DNA from: an uncultured Chitinophagaceae bacterium
Lineage (GTDB): Bacteria; Bacteroidota; Bacteroidia; Chitinophagales; Chitinophagaceae
DNA: 64,000 nt
NCBI GenBank assembly: GCA_937873715.1
Contig: CALMYJ010000029.1
Location: 62,001 to 126,000, forward strand
Reading direction: 5' to 3'
Program-made: the position numbers and the translations under genes
The notes under the pieces: generated by a model
Database searches by the model: none
Seen by the model: the letters and a program-made list of their open reading frames with translations, nothing else
What the model was told of the DNA's origin: nothing
Part shown: piece by piece, positions 1 through 8,340 of the stretch
How the letters are laid out: each line of letters opens with the position of its first letter
Numbering within the stretch: the first letter of the stretch is position 1

Positions 1-1125
1 ACAGCCGTGATAGACTTTGACAGTTTTAGAAAAATACCCTGGGAAAATGACACCCCTTTTTTTCTTGCTGATTTTAAAGATGAAAAAGGTAAAGATTTAG
101 CCATCTGTCCACGTAGCCTGCTGAAACGAATAAACAACGAAGCTATACGTGCCGGGTATACGCCTTTTTTTTCGCAGGAATTTGAATGGTTCAATGTTAA
201 GGACAATGCCAATGAACTGCATCAAAAGTCTTTTGCTGATACCCGGCCCATTACGCAGGGCATGTTTGGTTACTCCATGCTGAGAGCGGCCGAAAAGCAG
301 GCTTTTTTTTACGATATCTACCATAGCCTGAAAAAGTTTGATATCCCTTTAGAAGGACTGCATACCGAAACAGGCCCTGGTGTATATGAGGCTGCCATTA
401 CTTATTCCGACATCATTGAAGCTGCCGACAGGGCCGTGCTGTTTAAAAGCAGCGTTAAGCAAATTGCAAAACAGCATGGCATCATCGCCACTTTTATGGC
501 CAAGTTTACAGAGAGCCTGCCCGGCTGCAGCGGCCATGTGCATCAAAGCCTGTGGGATGCAGCCGGCAACCAAAACCTGTTTTATACTGCCAAATCAAAA
601 ACCGGCATTAGTACACTCATGGAAAGCTATATGGCCGGGCTATTGCACTGCATGCCCCATATATTACCCATGTATGCCCCTACTGTAAATAGCTATAAGC
701 GATTGGTGGAAGGTGCCTGGGCTCCCACCACTTTAACCTGGGGCATCGACAACCGCACCACTGCATTAAGGGCCTTACCCGGCAGCCCGACAGCAACAAG
801 ACTGGAAACAAGGGTTGTGGGCAGCGATTGCAACCCTTACTTAGCTATGGCTGCCTGCCTGGCCAGTGGTTTATATGGTATAAAAAACAACATGAAATTA
901 AAAACAAAGGCTACCAACGGCAATGGCTATACGGATATAAAAAATGGTGTACTGCCTAAAAATTTATGGGAAGCCACACAGGCTATGAAAAATTCAGGCA
1001 TAGCTAAGGAATTGTTTGGCGAGACATTTGTAGCGCATTTTACAGCAACAAGGGAGTGGGAATGGCGGCAGTTTATGAAAGTAGTTACCGATTGGGAGAT
1101 GAAGCGGTATATGGAGATTATTTAA
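1..1125 (+). CDS. Glutamine synthetase-like gamma-glutamyl amine ligase (5' partial)
   Basis: The reading frame is open from the first base of the window, so the start codon and N-terminal beta-grasp domain lie upstream. The GTG at 7 is an internal codon, not a likely start. The 374 visible residues contain the glutamine synthetase ATP-binding signature (CSGHVHQSLWD) and the active-site segment RLVEGAWAPTTLTWGIDNRT followed by TALR. The C-terminus (TDWEMKRYMEII) and the lack of an adenylylation loop resemble PuuA/GlnA4-type gamma-glutamyl-polyamine or -ethanolamine synthetases more than nitrogen-assimilating GlnA. Such enzymes use ATP to join the gamma-carboxyl of glutamate to an amine. The neighbours (Fe-alcohol dehydrogenase, gamma-glutamyl hydrolase, aldehyde dehydrogenase) support a catabolic amine ligase. 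The substrate is inferred, and ordinary glutamine synthetase cannot be fully excluded without the N-terminus. Confidence 0.85.
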   Translation, partial: TAVIDFDSFRKIPWENDTPFFLADFKDEKGKDLAICPRSLLKRINNEAIRAGYTPFFSQEFEWFNVKDNANELHQKSFADTRPITQGMFGYSMLRAAEKQAFFYDIYHSLKKFDIPLEGLHTETGPGVYEAAITYSDIIEAADRAVLFKSSVKQIAKQHGIIATFMAKFTESLPGCSGHVHQSLWDAAGNQNLFYTAKSKTGISTLMESYMAGLLHCMPHILPMYAPTVNSYKRLVEGAWAPTTLTWGIDNRTTALRALPGSPTATRLETRVVGSDCNPYLAMAACLASGLYGIKNNMKLKTKATNGNGYTDIKNGVLPKNLWEATQAMKNSGIAKELFGETFVAHFTATREWEWRQFMKVVTDWEMKRYMEII

Positions 1126-1257
1126 AGGTTTGGAAAGGTTTAAGAGGTTGAGTGGGTGGAATATATTATTGTATATTTTTTGATTGTTCAAAACCCTGAA
1201 GACGCTCCAAGATTTAGGTTAACAATTTTAAGACGTTTTAGAATTTTTTATTTATCC

Positions 1258-2409
1258 ATGACAGATTTTAATAGCATAAGGCAGTATAATTTTCCAACTA
1301 TCATTCGCTTTGGTGCTGGCGTTATCAATGAATTACCGGAGTATTTGCTAAATAACGACTGCAAAAAACCTTTGCTGGTAACCGACCCAACAGTGCAGCA
1401 CCTGGATTTTTTTACCCGTATTAAAAATGCACTTTCTGCTAAAGCAATTTCGGTTGAAGTATTTGCAAACATTCATAAAAACCCGGTTAAGAGCGATGTG
1501 TTAAATGGGAAAGCTGCTTATGAAGCCACAGGCAGGGATAGTATCATCGGCATAGGCGGTGGCGCTGCTATGGATGTGGCCCGGGCAATTGCATTAAGCA
1601 TTCACCACCACAGGGATTTATTTGACTATGATGATTTAACCGGCGGCGATAAATATGTAACCGAAGCAGTGCCCCATTTTATCACAGTGCCCACCACCAG
1701 CGGCACCGGCAGCGAAGTGGGCCGCAGTGCCATCATTTCGGAAGATGATACACACCGAAAAAGAATTTTGTTTTCGCCAAAACTGCTGGCCAAAATTGTA
1801 TTTGCCGATCCACTGCTTACGATGGAATTGCCACCCTTTATTACAGCCGCAACCGGTATGGATGCGCTTACACATAATATGGAAGCTTTTATTGCCAAAG
1901 GATTTCACCCAATGGCCGAAGGCATTGCGTTAGAAGGTATGAGGCTCATCAATGAATCTATAGAAGCAGCGGTGCATCAGTCTACGCTGGAAGCAAGAAG
2001 TAAAATGATGATAGCTTCGCTGATGGGTGCAGTGGCATTTCAAAAGGGGCTGGGTGTGGTTCATTCGCTGGCGCATCCCCTCTCCTCTTTATTAGATACC
2101 CATCATGGACTGGCAAATGCGGTAAACCTGCCTTATGGTATGCGTTTTAATGTACCGGGGCTTGAGCCTGCTTTCAAAAGAATGGCAGATGCATTTGAAT
2201 TAAAAGATAAAAACAGCGATGCCGTAGTGCAGCATCTTTTTCAACTCAATCAAAAATTAGGTTTGCCCACACAACTCAGGGATATTGGCGTAAAGCCAGA
2301 GCATATCGAAACACTGTCGGCACTTGCCTTTGCAGACTTCTGCCATCCTAACAATCCCAAACCTGTATCCCAGGCCGATTTTAAACAACTATATACTGAA
2401 GCGCTATAA
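1258..2409 (+). CDS. Iron-containing alcohol dehydrogenase
   Basis: This 383-residue protein is the usual length for the group III Fe-ADH family. It has the dinucleotide-binding stretch GIGGGAAMDVARA, the PTTSGTGSEV signature, and metal-ligand segments ATGMDALTHNMEAF, VVHSLAHPL and DTHHGLANAV, which supply the usual Asp and three His. The frame extends upstream to a GTG at 1156, but that extension encodes a T-rich low-complexity stretch. The ATG at 1258 begins immediately before the family's N-terminal strand (YNFPTIIRFG). It follows the ligase gene after 132 bases and abuts the hydrolase gene (TAA directly followed by ATG). In context it probably oxidises the alcohol of a gamma-glutamylated amino alcohol to the aldehyde, the place held by the PuuB oxidase in the putrescine route. 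Substrate is inferred. Confidence 0.92.
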   Translation: MTDFNSIRQYNFPTIIRFGAGVINELPEYLLNNDCKKPLLVTDPTVQHLDFFTRIKNALSAKAISVEVFANIHKNPVKSDVLNGKAAYEATGRDSIIGIGGGAAMDVARAIALSIHHHRDLFDYDDLTGGDKYVTEAVPHFITVPTTSGTGSEVGRSAIISEDDTHRKRILFSPKLLAKIVFADPLLTMELPPFITAATGMDALTHNMEAFIAKGFHPMAEGIALEGMRLINESIEAAVHQSTLEARSKMMIASLMGAVAFQKGLGVVHSLAHPLSSLLDTHHGLANAVNLPYGMRFNVPGLEPAFKRMADAFELKDKNSDAVVQHLFQLNQKLGLPTQLRDIGVKPEHIETLSALAFADFCHPNNPKPVSQADFKQLYTEAL

Positions 2410-3132
2410 ATGGAAACAACATTAAAAATTGGTTTAACCTATACCGGCAGCGAAGAAAAACACCAGAACTATGTACAATGGTTGAAAGGCAACGATGCTG
2501 TTGAAATTATAAAATTAGCGGTTGACGAAAACAATGCCACATTGGTACAAGAGCTGGATGCCGTTGTATTTTCCGGCGGCGTGGATGCACACCCCAAAAA
2601 CTACGGCAGTAACCATACCGGCTACCCCAATGCACCGGCAAATTTTAATATAGCAAGAGATGATTTTGAAATTGAATTGTTTCAGCAATGTATGCAGCGG
2701 CAAATCCCCGTACTCGGTATATGCCGGGGCATGCAGTTGATTAATTGCATACTGGGTGGCAACCTTACGCAGGATTTAGGTGAAGCTAACAGCATACACC
2801 GCAATGAAGGCGCCGACAAACTGCATAAAGTAAAAATTAAAGAGGGTACTTTACTGCAGCAATGCGTACAGGTACAGGAGGGCAAAATCAACAGTGCCCA
2901 TCACCAGTGTGTGCAACAGTTGGGTAAAGGGTTACAGGCAAATGCGGTATCAGCAGATGGTATCATTGAAGGCTATGAATGGAAAGAAAAAGCAGGCAAA
3001 CCTTTCCTGCTTTGTGTACAGTGGCACCCGGAGCGGATGTATACAATGCAATTAGAAACATCTCCCTTATCCAAAAATATCCGGGATTATTTTATTCAGG
3101 AAGTACAACAATCAAAAGCAGCAAAAGCATGA
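2410..3132 (+). CDS. Gamma-glutamyl-gamma-aminobutyrate hydrolase-like class I amidotransferase (peptidase C26)
   Basis: The 240-residue protein is a class I glutamine-amidotransferase-fold hydrolase of the PuuD/peptidase C26 type. The nucleophile elbow is GICRGMQLIN with the catalytic Cys, and the catalytic His-Glu is in VQWHPERM near the C-terminus. An early VFSGGVD segment matches the family's oxyanion region. It would cleave a gamma-glutamyl amide to free glutamate and the amino acid left after oxidation. The ATG follows the preceding stop codon with no gap, and its own TGA overlaps the ATG of the next gene, so translation of the three genes is probably coupled. A folate-type gamma-glutamyl hydrolase is a less likely alternative given the neighbours. 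Confidence 0.88.
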   Translation: METTLKIGLTYTGSEEKHQNYVQWLKGNDAVEIIKLAVDENNATLVQELDAVVFSGGVDAHPKNYGSNHTGYPNAPANFNIARDDFEIELFQQCMQRQIPVLGICRGMQLINCILGGNLTQDLGEANSIHRNEGADKLHKVKIKEGTLLQQCVQVQEGKINSAHHQCVQQLGKGLQANAVSADGIIEGYEWKEKAGKPFLLCVQWHPERMYTMQLETSPLSKNIRDYFIQEVQQSKAAKA

Positions 3133-4496
3133 TACAGGTGGTTAACCCGGCTACAGAAGCCATCATTGCAGAAATTAAAGAAGATTCAGCGGAAGCCGTA
3201 CAACAAAAATTTGAGCTGGCGCAAAAAGCACAGCCTGCATGGGCTGCAGTACCCGTTGATACAAGGATACAGGTAATTGAACGCTTTTACCAGTTGCTTA
3301 AAACCCAGCAACAGCAATTAGCCGAAACACTTACTGCTGAGGTAGGCAAGCCCATCCGCCAGTCGTACAACGAAATGAATGGCGCCCTTGCAAGAATTGA
3401 TTTTTTTATAAGGAATACGTCCAAATATTTAGCCGAAGAATGGGTAGATACCCAATCGGCCACAAAAGAAAAAATTACCTACGAGCCGCTTGGGGTTATT
3501 GCCAATATCTCGGCATGGAATTATCCTTATCTCGTAGGGGTAAATGTGTTTATACCGGCGCTGCTTGGCGGTAATGCAGTACTGTATAAACCTTCCGAAT
3601 ACAGTACACTAACGGGCATGCACATCCACAGGTTGCTGTACGAAGCCGGTTTGCCCGAAAATTGTTTTCAACTGCTTACTGGTGGTGCTGCTGTGGGTGA
3701 GCACTTACTGCAATTGCCAATGGACGGTTATTTTTTTACCGGCAGTTACAAAACAGGACAATACATTGCACAAAAAGTGGCGCCTAAATTAGTGCCCTGC
3801 CAGCTTGAACTTGGCGGTAAAGACCCATTATTTGTAATGGATGATGTGGAAGATATTTCAAAAACCGCCGCTGCTGTACTGGAAGGCGTGGTATATAATA
3901 ACGGCCAAAGCTGCTGTGCAGTAGAAAGAGTGTATGTACAGGAAAATATTTTTGATGCTTTTGTGGAATCATTTGTACAACAGTGCAGGCAATTAAAAGT
4001 GGGTAACCCTATGGATGAGGCAACCGATTGTGGTCCGCTTACCAGAAAAGCACAGAGAGATTTTTTACTACATCAAATTGAAGATGCTGTGCATAAAGGT
4101 GCCACCCTTTTATGCGGCGGCACCATTCCAGATAGTAAGGGCTATTTTATTACTCCGGCGATACTCATAAATGTTAATCATAGCATGCTGTTGATGAAAG
4201 AAGAATCTTTTGGCCCGGTGATAGGCATACAAAAAGTGCAAAGCGATGCAGAAGCCATACAACTGATGCTGGATACGGATTACGGACTTACTGCTGCTGT
4301 GTATAGTAAAAATTACGAAAGAGCCGAAGCCATCATGCGGCAAATGAATACAGGCACGGTGTATTGGAATTGCTGCGACCGTGTAAGCGCTGCTTTACCC
4401 TGGAGCGGAAGAAAACAATCAGGCATCGGCAGCACACTTGCTTACCAGGGCATCCGTGCTTTTGTACAACCTAAGGCTTGGCATATCAGGGAATAA
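3129..4496 (+). CDS. NAD(P)-dependent aldehyde dehydrogenase
   Basis: This 455-residue ALDH superfamily protein has the catalytic glutamate motif LELGGKDPLFV and the catalytic cysteine motif NNGQSCCAVERVYV. The NAD-binding region (ANISAWNYPY, then a TGSYKTG nucleotide turn) is also present. The frame extends upstream to 2979 inside the hydrolase gene. The ATG at 3129 is preferred because it overlaps the hydrolase stop as ATGA and is followed directly by the typical ALDH N-terminus (VVNPATEA). Together with the ligase, alcohol dehydrogenase and hydrolase it likely oxidises a gamma-glutamyl amino aldehyde to the acid, the job of PuuC in Escherichia coli. Exact substrate is unknown. Confidence 0.92.
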   Translation: MIQVVNPATEAIIAEIKEDSAEAVQQKFELAQKAQPAWAAVPVDTRIQVIERFYQLLKTQQQQLAETLTAEVGKPIRQSYNEMNGALARIDFFIRNTSKYLAEEWVDTQSATKEKITYEPLGVIANISAWNYPYLVGVNVFIPALLGGNAVLYKPSEYSTLTGMHIHRLLYEAGLPENCFQLLTGGAAVGEHLLQLPMDGYFFTGSYKTGQYIAQKVAPKLVPCQLELGGKDPLFVMDDVEDISKTAAAVLEGVVYNNGQSCCAVERVYVQENIFDAFVESFVQQCRQLKVGNPMDEATDCGPLTRKAQRDFLLHQIEDAVHKGATLLCGGTIPDSKGYFITPAILINVNHSMLLMKEESFGPVIGIQKVQSDAEAIQLMLDTDYGLTAAVYSKNYERAEAIMRQMNTGTVYWNCCDRVSAALPWSGRKQSGIGSTLAYQGIRAFVQPKAWHIRE

Positions 4497-4630
4497 AATT
4501 TAAATCAACCCTTAGTCTTTCTGCTATAAAATGCCCTAAAAAATGTGCATAACCGCCTATTTATCCACTTTAGTTTTTGGGTACAATAATAGCATAGATA
4601 TTGCTGTTAAATTAGTGTAGAAATTAAAGT

Positions 4631-4894
4631 ATGAATATCCAGTTCAGCAAAATTGTAAAGGCCGACGGCAAACTCAGGGAATTTAATTTTACCAGGCTAA
4701 GCAGGCAAAAACATCCTCTTGCTTTTTCGGTAGATGTTACCGATGGCAGCCTGCACCGCATTTGCTTCGATATGCTGAAAGAAAATGATAACTGGAAAAT
4801 TGTACAGCAGCAAATACCCCGTTGGGTGCTCGAAAACGAAAACAAGCTGCATGTACTGATAGAGGAAGAACTGAACGAAGCCGCAGTAGCCTGA
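4631..4894 (+). CDS. Small hypothetical protein, 87 residues
   Basis: I do not recognise this family. The product has no signal peptide or membrane segment. It begins with a basic strand-rich half (FSKIVKADGKLREFNFTRL) and ends with an acidic helical tail (VLIEEELNEAAVA), which suggests a small soluble cytosolic protein. Bases 4497-4630 upstream are AT-rich, and the perfect terminator hairpin just after its stop supports a real, separately transcribed gene. The opposite-strand frames here look like shadows. No function can be inferred from the neighbours. Confidence 0.65.
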   Translation: MNIQFSKIVKADGKLREFNFTRLSRQKHPLAFSVDVTDGSLHRICFDMLKENDNWKIVQQQIPRWVLENENKLHVLIEEELNEAAVA

Positions 4895-4921
4895 GTAAAA
4901 AACACCATGCTGCTTTGCAGA

Positions 4922-4946
4922 TTTGCCGGGTAAGCAACCCGGCAAA
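4922..4946. terminator. Bidirectional intrinsic terminator
   Basis: A perfect 10-bp inverted repeat (TTTGCCGGGT / ACCCGGCAAA) encloses a 5-base loop, with A and T runs on either side. It sits between the convergent 87-residue gene and rsmI, and probably ends transcripts from both sides. Confidence 0.8.
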
Positions 4947-4950
4947 ACGA

Positions 4951-5616
4951 TTACGCTTTACCTGCCACAACAATTACAATCTCTCCTTTTACTGTAGTTG
5001 CAGCAAAATAATCATATACTTCCTGCAGGCTGCCGTGTTTGTTTTCTTCAAACTTTTTGGATAACTCACGGCTAACACTACAAGACCTTTCTGCACCGAA
5101 ATAGTCAACAAATTCTTTCAGCGTTTTAACTAACCGCATCGGGCTTTCGTAAAACACCATGGTTCTTTCTTCTTCTGCTAATTTTTTCAGCAGGGTTTGC
5201 CTGCCTTTTTTCAATGGTAAAAAACCTTCAAAACAAAAGCTGTTGATGGGCAGGCCACTGTTAACCAGTGCCGGTACAAATGCAGTGGCGCCGGGCAGTG
5301 TTTCTACTTTTATATTTTGGCGCACACATTCCCTTACCAGCAAAAATGCCGGATCGCTGATGCCCGGTGTGCCGGCATCGGTAAGCAGGGCCATAGTTTT
5401 ACCAGCCTGCAACTGCTCTACCAAATGCTGCAATACTTTATGCTCATTATGCTGGTGATACGGTGTAATGGGCTTTTGTATCTGATAATGCTGTAGCAGC
5501 ACCTGTGAGGTACGGGTATCTTCTGCTAAAATTAAATCAACTGCCTTTAACACTTCCACAGCCCTGAAAGTAATATCGGCAAGATTGCCTATTGGGGATG
5601 GAACAATGTAAAGCAT
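4951..5616 (-). CDS. rsmI: 16S rRNA (cytidine1402-2'-O)-methyltransferase
   Basis: RsmI uses S-adenosylmethionine to 2'-O-methylate C1402 in the decoding centre of 16S rRNA. The 221-residue product starts with the family hallmark VPSPIGNLADITFRAVEVLK and continues with LAEDTRTSQVLL, the SAM-binding loop LLTDAGTPGISDPAF and the LPGATAFVPAL segment. The later FYESPMRL motif is also typical. It lacks the C-terminal extension of the E. coli protein (about 286 residues), as many Bacteroidota members do. The ATG at 5616 directly precedes the conserved N-terminus. A 108-base gap separates it from purS upstream, so it may have its own promoter. Confidence 0.95.
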   Translation of the reverse strand: MLYIVPSPIGNLADITFRAVEVLKAVDLILAEDTRTSQVLLQHYQIQKPITPYHQHNEHKVLQHLVEQLQAGKTMALLTDAGTPGISDPAFLLVRECVRQNIKVETLPGATAFVPALVNSGLPINSFCFEGFLPLKKGRQTLLKKLAEEERTMVFYESPMRLVKTLKEFVDYFGAERSCSVSRELSKKFEENKHGSLQEVYDYFAATTVKGEIVIVVAGKA

Positions 5617-5724
5617 GAGCAGGTATATACAATTTGATTTGCCGGTATGCAGACTTATAAAAGCGATTAGCGGAAGGCATCACCTACAAGAGATGAAGTA
5701 TGCCCTCACCGGCGAAGGATTAAA

Positions 5725-5970
5725 TTAGTGAATCACTACTTCAAACATTTCCATCACGGGGTTGGCCAGCAGTTTTTTGGCAGCTTCTTCAGCCACGGTT
5801 TTTGCCGCATCGGCACTTTCAGCTTCTACCTGCAGGGTGATATTTTTACCAATACGCACATCGCTGATATTGTTCAATCCAAGATTACGTAATCCGCCTA
5901 ATACGGCTTTGCCTTGTGGATCCAGCAACTCTTTATGTGGCATTACTTTTACCTGTGCAGTATAAATCAT
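5725..5970 (-). CDS. purS: Phosphoribosylformylglycinamidine synthase subunit PurS
   Basis: PurS is the small scaffold subunit that bridges PurL and PurQ in the fourth step of purine synthesis. The 81-residue product matches the normal size, with the family N-terminus (YTAQVKVMPHKELLDPQGKAV cut at its usual PQG turn), the RIGKNITLQVEA core and a VMEMFEVVI end. Its ATG overlaps the stop of pssA (ATGA), so the two are translationally coupled. purL and purQ are not in the window. Confidence 0.93.
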   Translation of the reverse strand: MIYTAQVKVMPHKELLDPQGKAVLGGLRNLGLNNISDVRIGKNITLQVEAESADAAKTVAEEAAKKLLANPVMEMFEVVIH

Positions 5971-6740
5971 GTGGTGGGTTTGTTTTTGAAGGCCAAAGAT
6001 ATAAGAATGTAGGCAATGAAAATAATGGGTACAGCCAGCCAGTGTAAAACCAATGCTGCAATTATACCCAGTGCCAATAGTATGTAGCGGGGCAAATTAT
6101 TTTTTACAGTAAAATCTTTAAACTTTAGGGCCAGCATAGGCAGGCTGCTCACCATCAGCCAGCTTACTAAAAGTACTACGGTATATAAAAACCATTTGTT
6201 TACCAGCAGGCTGTTTATATTAAAAACAGCAGAGCCGTAGTGCAGTATTAAAGGAAAGGAAGCAATCAGCAAACCCACAGCGGGAGTAGGCACCCCACTA
6301 AATGAACACTGCTGGCTGGTGGAAAGATTAAATTTTGCCAGCCTGTAAGCAGCAGCAGCGGTAATGATAAATGCCGGCAGCAACCATGCAGTGGATACAT
6401 CCAGCCCGTTCTCCTCCCTCATAAAACTCATACGCAGCAATTGAAAAATAATTACACCCGGCGCCACACCAAAGCTTACTACATCGGCCAGCGAATCAAG
6501 CTGCTTGCCCATTTCGGAACTTACCTTAAAAAAACGGGCTACAAAACCATCTAAAAAATCTACCAGGGCGGCGGCATAAATACACAAAGCACCGGCTGCC
6601 AAATTTTCGGGTATATTAAAACTGCTGGTAAATTCTTCGCTGGTATAAATGCTGATATTTTCTGAATGCAGTACAAACACAATGCCTATGCAGCCAAAGA
6701 TTAAATTCAATAAAGTAAAAAGATTGGGGATTTGTTTCAT
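5967..6740 (-). CDS. pssA: CDP-diacylglycerol--serine O-phosphatidyltransferase
   Basis: This 257-residue inner-membrane enzyme condenses CDP-diacylglycerol with serine to give phosphatidylserine, the precursor of phosphatidylethanolamine. It carries the complete CDP-alcohol phosphotransferase motif D-G-x2-A-R-x8-G-x3-D-x3-D (DGFVARFF... GKQLDSLAD) near residues 65-90. Several hydrophobic helices follow, and the N-terminal KQIPNLFTLLNL is typical of PssA. The start codon overlaps the pepP stop by one base, and the 3' end overlaps purS, giving a three-gene unit. Confidence 0.93.
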   Translation of the reverse strand: MKQIPNLFTLLNLIFGCIGIVFVLHSENISIYTSEEFTSSFNIPENLAAGALCIYAAALVDFLDGFVARFFKVSSEMGKQLDSLADVVSFGVAPGVIIFQLLRMSFMREENGLDVSTAWLLPAFIITAAAAYRLAKFNLSTSQQCSFSGVPTPAVGLLIASFPLILHYGSAVFNINSLLVNKWFLYTVVLLVSWLMVSSLPMLALKFKDFTVKNNLPRYILLALGIIAALVLHWLAVPIIFIAYILISLAFKNKPTT

Positions 6741-8038
6741 TATGCTATTCTGTTTTTCATGATTGATTCTATGTCGTCTGCTTCTATCGGGATATTTTTC
6801 ATTAAATCTTTATTTCCATTACGGGTAATTAAAAAATTGTTTTCAATGCGTATGCCCACCTGCTCCTCCTCTACGTATATACCCGGCTCGATGGTAAATA
6901 CCATACCCGGCTTAATCGGTTCGGTACGGGTGCCAAGGTCGTGTACATCAATGCCCAGATGATGCGATATGCCATGATACAAATATTTGCGGTAAGCCCT
7001 GTTGGCAGGGTCTTCATTTTTAATATCTGTTTTTTTCAGCAGCCCAAGTTTTTGAAAAACAACAGTAGCCTCATCCCCCACCTTCTCGGTATAATCAATG
7101 ATACTGATGCCGGGTTTTAAAATACTGGCAGCAAAGCGGTGCAGGTGCAGGCAGCCATTATACAATGTTTTTTGCCTCCGGGTAAATTTGCCGCTTACCG
7201 GTACAGTACGGGTAAGGTCGGCACAATAGCGGCCATACTCTGCGCCAAAATCCATCAGCACCAGTTCGCCTTCTTTACAGGGTTTATTATTTTCAATATA
7301 GTGCAGCACACGGGCCCTGTCGCCACTGGCAATGATAGAATGATAGGCTTCACCGGTGGCACGCTGGCATAAAAAAGAGTGCACAATTTCGGCCTCAATT
7401 TCGTACTCCATCACACCGGGCTTAATAAAATGCAATAAGCGCCTGAACGTATTTTCAGTGATATCAATCGCTTTCTGGATAACTTCTACCTCAAGCGGTG
7501 TTTTTACAGCCCTTAATGTTTTCAAAATTTTTGCACTGCGCTGGTATTGGTGCAGGGGAAAACGCTGGCGCATTTCCTGGGCATAACGATAATCTTTTAC
7601 CGGAACGGCAGAAGCCTTACGGTCGTTCTCATTTGTATTAAGGTAAATAGTATCGGCAGTATGTATCCATCCCTGCAGTACGCTTTCAATACTATCCAGC
7701 CATATAATGGTTGCAATGCCCGAAATAGCAGTGGCTTCTTCCCGGCGCAGGCGGTGGCCGTCCCATTTTTCCTTCAATGCATTGGGCCTTACCAGCACCA
7801 GCACTTCCCGGTATTTTGGATCGGGATTACCCGGAAAAAGTACCAGCATACTCTCCTCCTGCTCAATTCCCGTTAGCCAGAATAAGTCGGAATTCTGCTT
7901 AAAACGGTGCAGGGCATCACCATTACTGGGCAATTCGTCGTTGCTGTTAAATATAGCGATGGAGTTGGGTTGCATCCGGCTGATGAACCGATTGCGGTTT
8001 TGAATAAATAGCTCCGGGTTGAGCGGCAGGTATTTCAT
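6740..8038 (-). CDS. pepP: Xaa-Pro aminopeptidase, M24B family
   Basis: The 432-residue protein has the two-domain architecture of aminopeptidase P: an N-terminal creatinase-like domain (NSDLFWLTGIEQ, residues about 50-60) and a C-terminal pita-bread metallopeptidase domain. Dinuclear-metal ligands are visible in LMDFGAEYGRYCADLTRTV (two Asp), GISHHLGIDVHD (His), TIEPGIY (Glu) and GIRIENNFLIT (Glu). It removes N-terminal residues that precede proline, probably in the cytosol because no signal peptide is seen. It is the first gene of the pepP-pssA-purS unit, with a one-base overlap to pssA. Confidence 0.92.
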   Translation of the reverse strand: MKYLPLNPELFIQNRNRFISRMQPNSIAIFNSNDELPSNGDALHRFKQNSDLFWLTGIEQEESMLVLFPGNPDPKYREVLVLVRPNALKEKWDGHRLRREEATAISGIATIIWLDSIESVLQGWIHTADTIYLNTNENDRKASAVPVKDYRYAQEMRQRFPLHQYQRSAKILKTLRAVKTPLEVEVIQKAIDITENTFRRLLHFIKPGVMEYEIEAEIVHSFLCQRATGEAYHSIIASGDRARVLHYIENNKPCKEGELVLMDFGAEYGRYCADLTRTVPVSGKFTRRQKTLYNGCLHLHRFAASILKPGISIIDYTEKVGDEATVVFQKLGLLKKTDIKNEDPANRAYRKYLYHGISHHLGIDVHDLGTRTEPIKPGMVFTIEPGIYVEEEQVGIRIENNFLITRNGNKDLMKNIPIEADDIESIMKNRIA

Positions 8039-8340
8039 TGAAAATTAATTACGCTTGCAATATACTGTTAAATGAAATGCACATTCCGGGCATACCGCCT
8101 TCAAATACCGATATACACAGCTTGTGCAAATATTTTTTAAAATATAGGAAGCCTTTAAGTAATCATTCCGATTGTTCAAATTTGTCTAAAAACCCCGGGA
8201 ACGTTTGCATTTTTGTAAATATTTAATGATTTTAGTAAAAAAGGCATTAAAAAGGCATTTGACTTTCTATTTTTTTAAGAAAATCTAAATCCTACTTTTG
8301 CGTTGTATAAGTACGATTGCATAAAAATATTCTACCAGCT
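8039..8340. promoter_or_regulatory. Divergent regulatory region between pepP and pckA, with pckA -7 box
   Basis: This 302-base AT-rich stretch separates two divergent genes. TACTTTTG at 8293-8300 matches the Bacteroidota -7 box TAnnTTTG and would give a start of transcription about 35 bases before the pckA ATG. No convincing -33 TTTG is found at the normal spacing. A second, weaker set (TTTG near 8178, then AACGTTTG near 8198) lies further up. No gene is seen here; short frames in it look random. Confidence 0.5.

Noticed and set aside
1156..1257. N-terminal extension of the Fe-alcohol dehydrogenase from a GTG
   Set aside because: It encodes a T-rich low-complexity stretch absent from the family; the ATG at 1258 gives the normal length.
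2979..3128. 50-residue N-terminal extension of the aldehyde dehydrogenase
   Set aside because: It lies wholly inside the hydrolase gene in another frame; the ATG at 3129 overlaps that gene's stop in the usual way.
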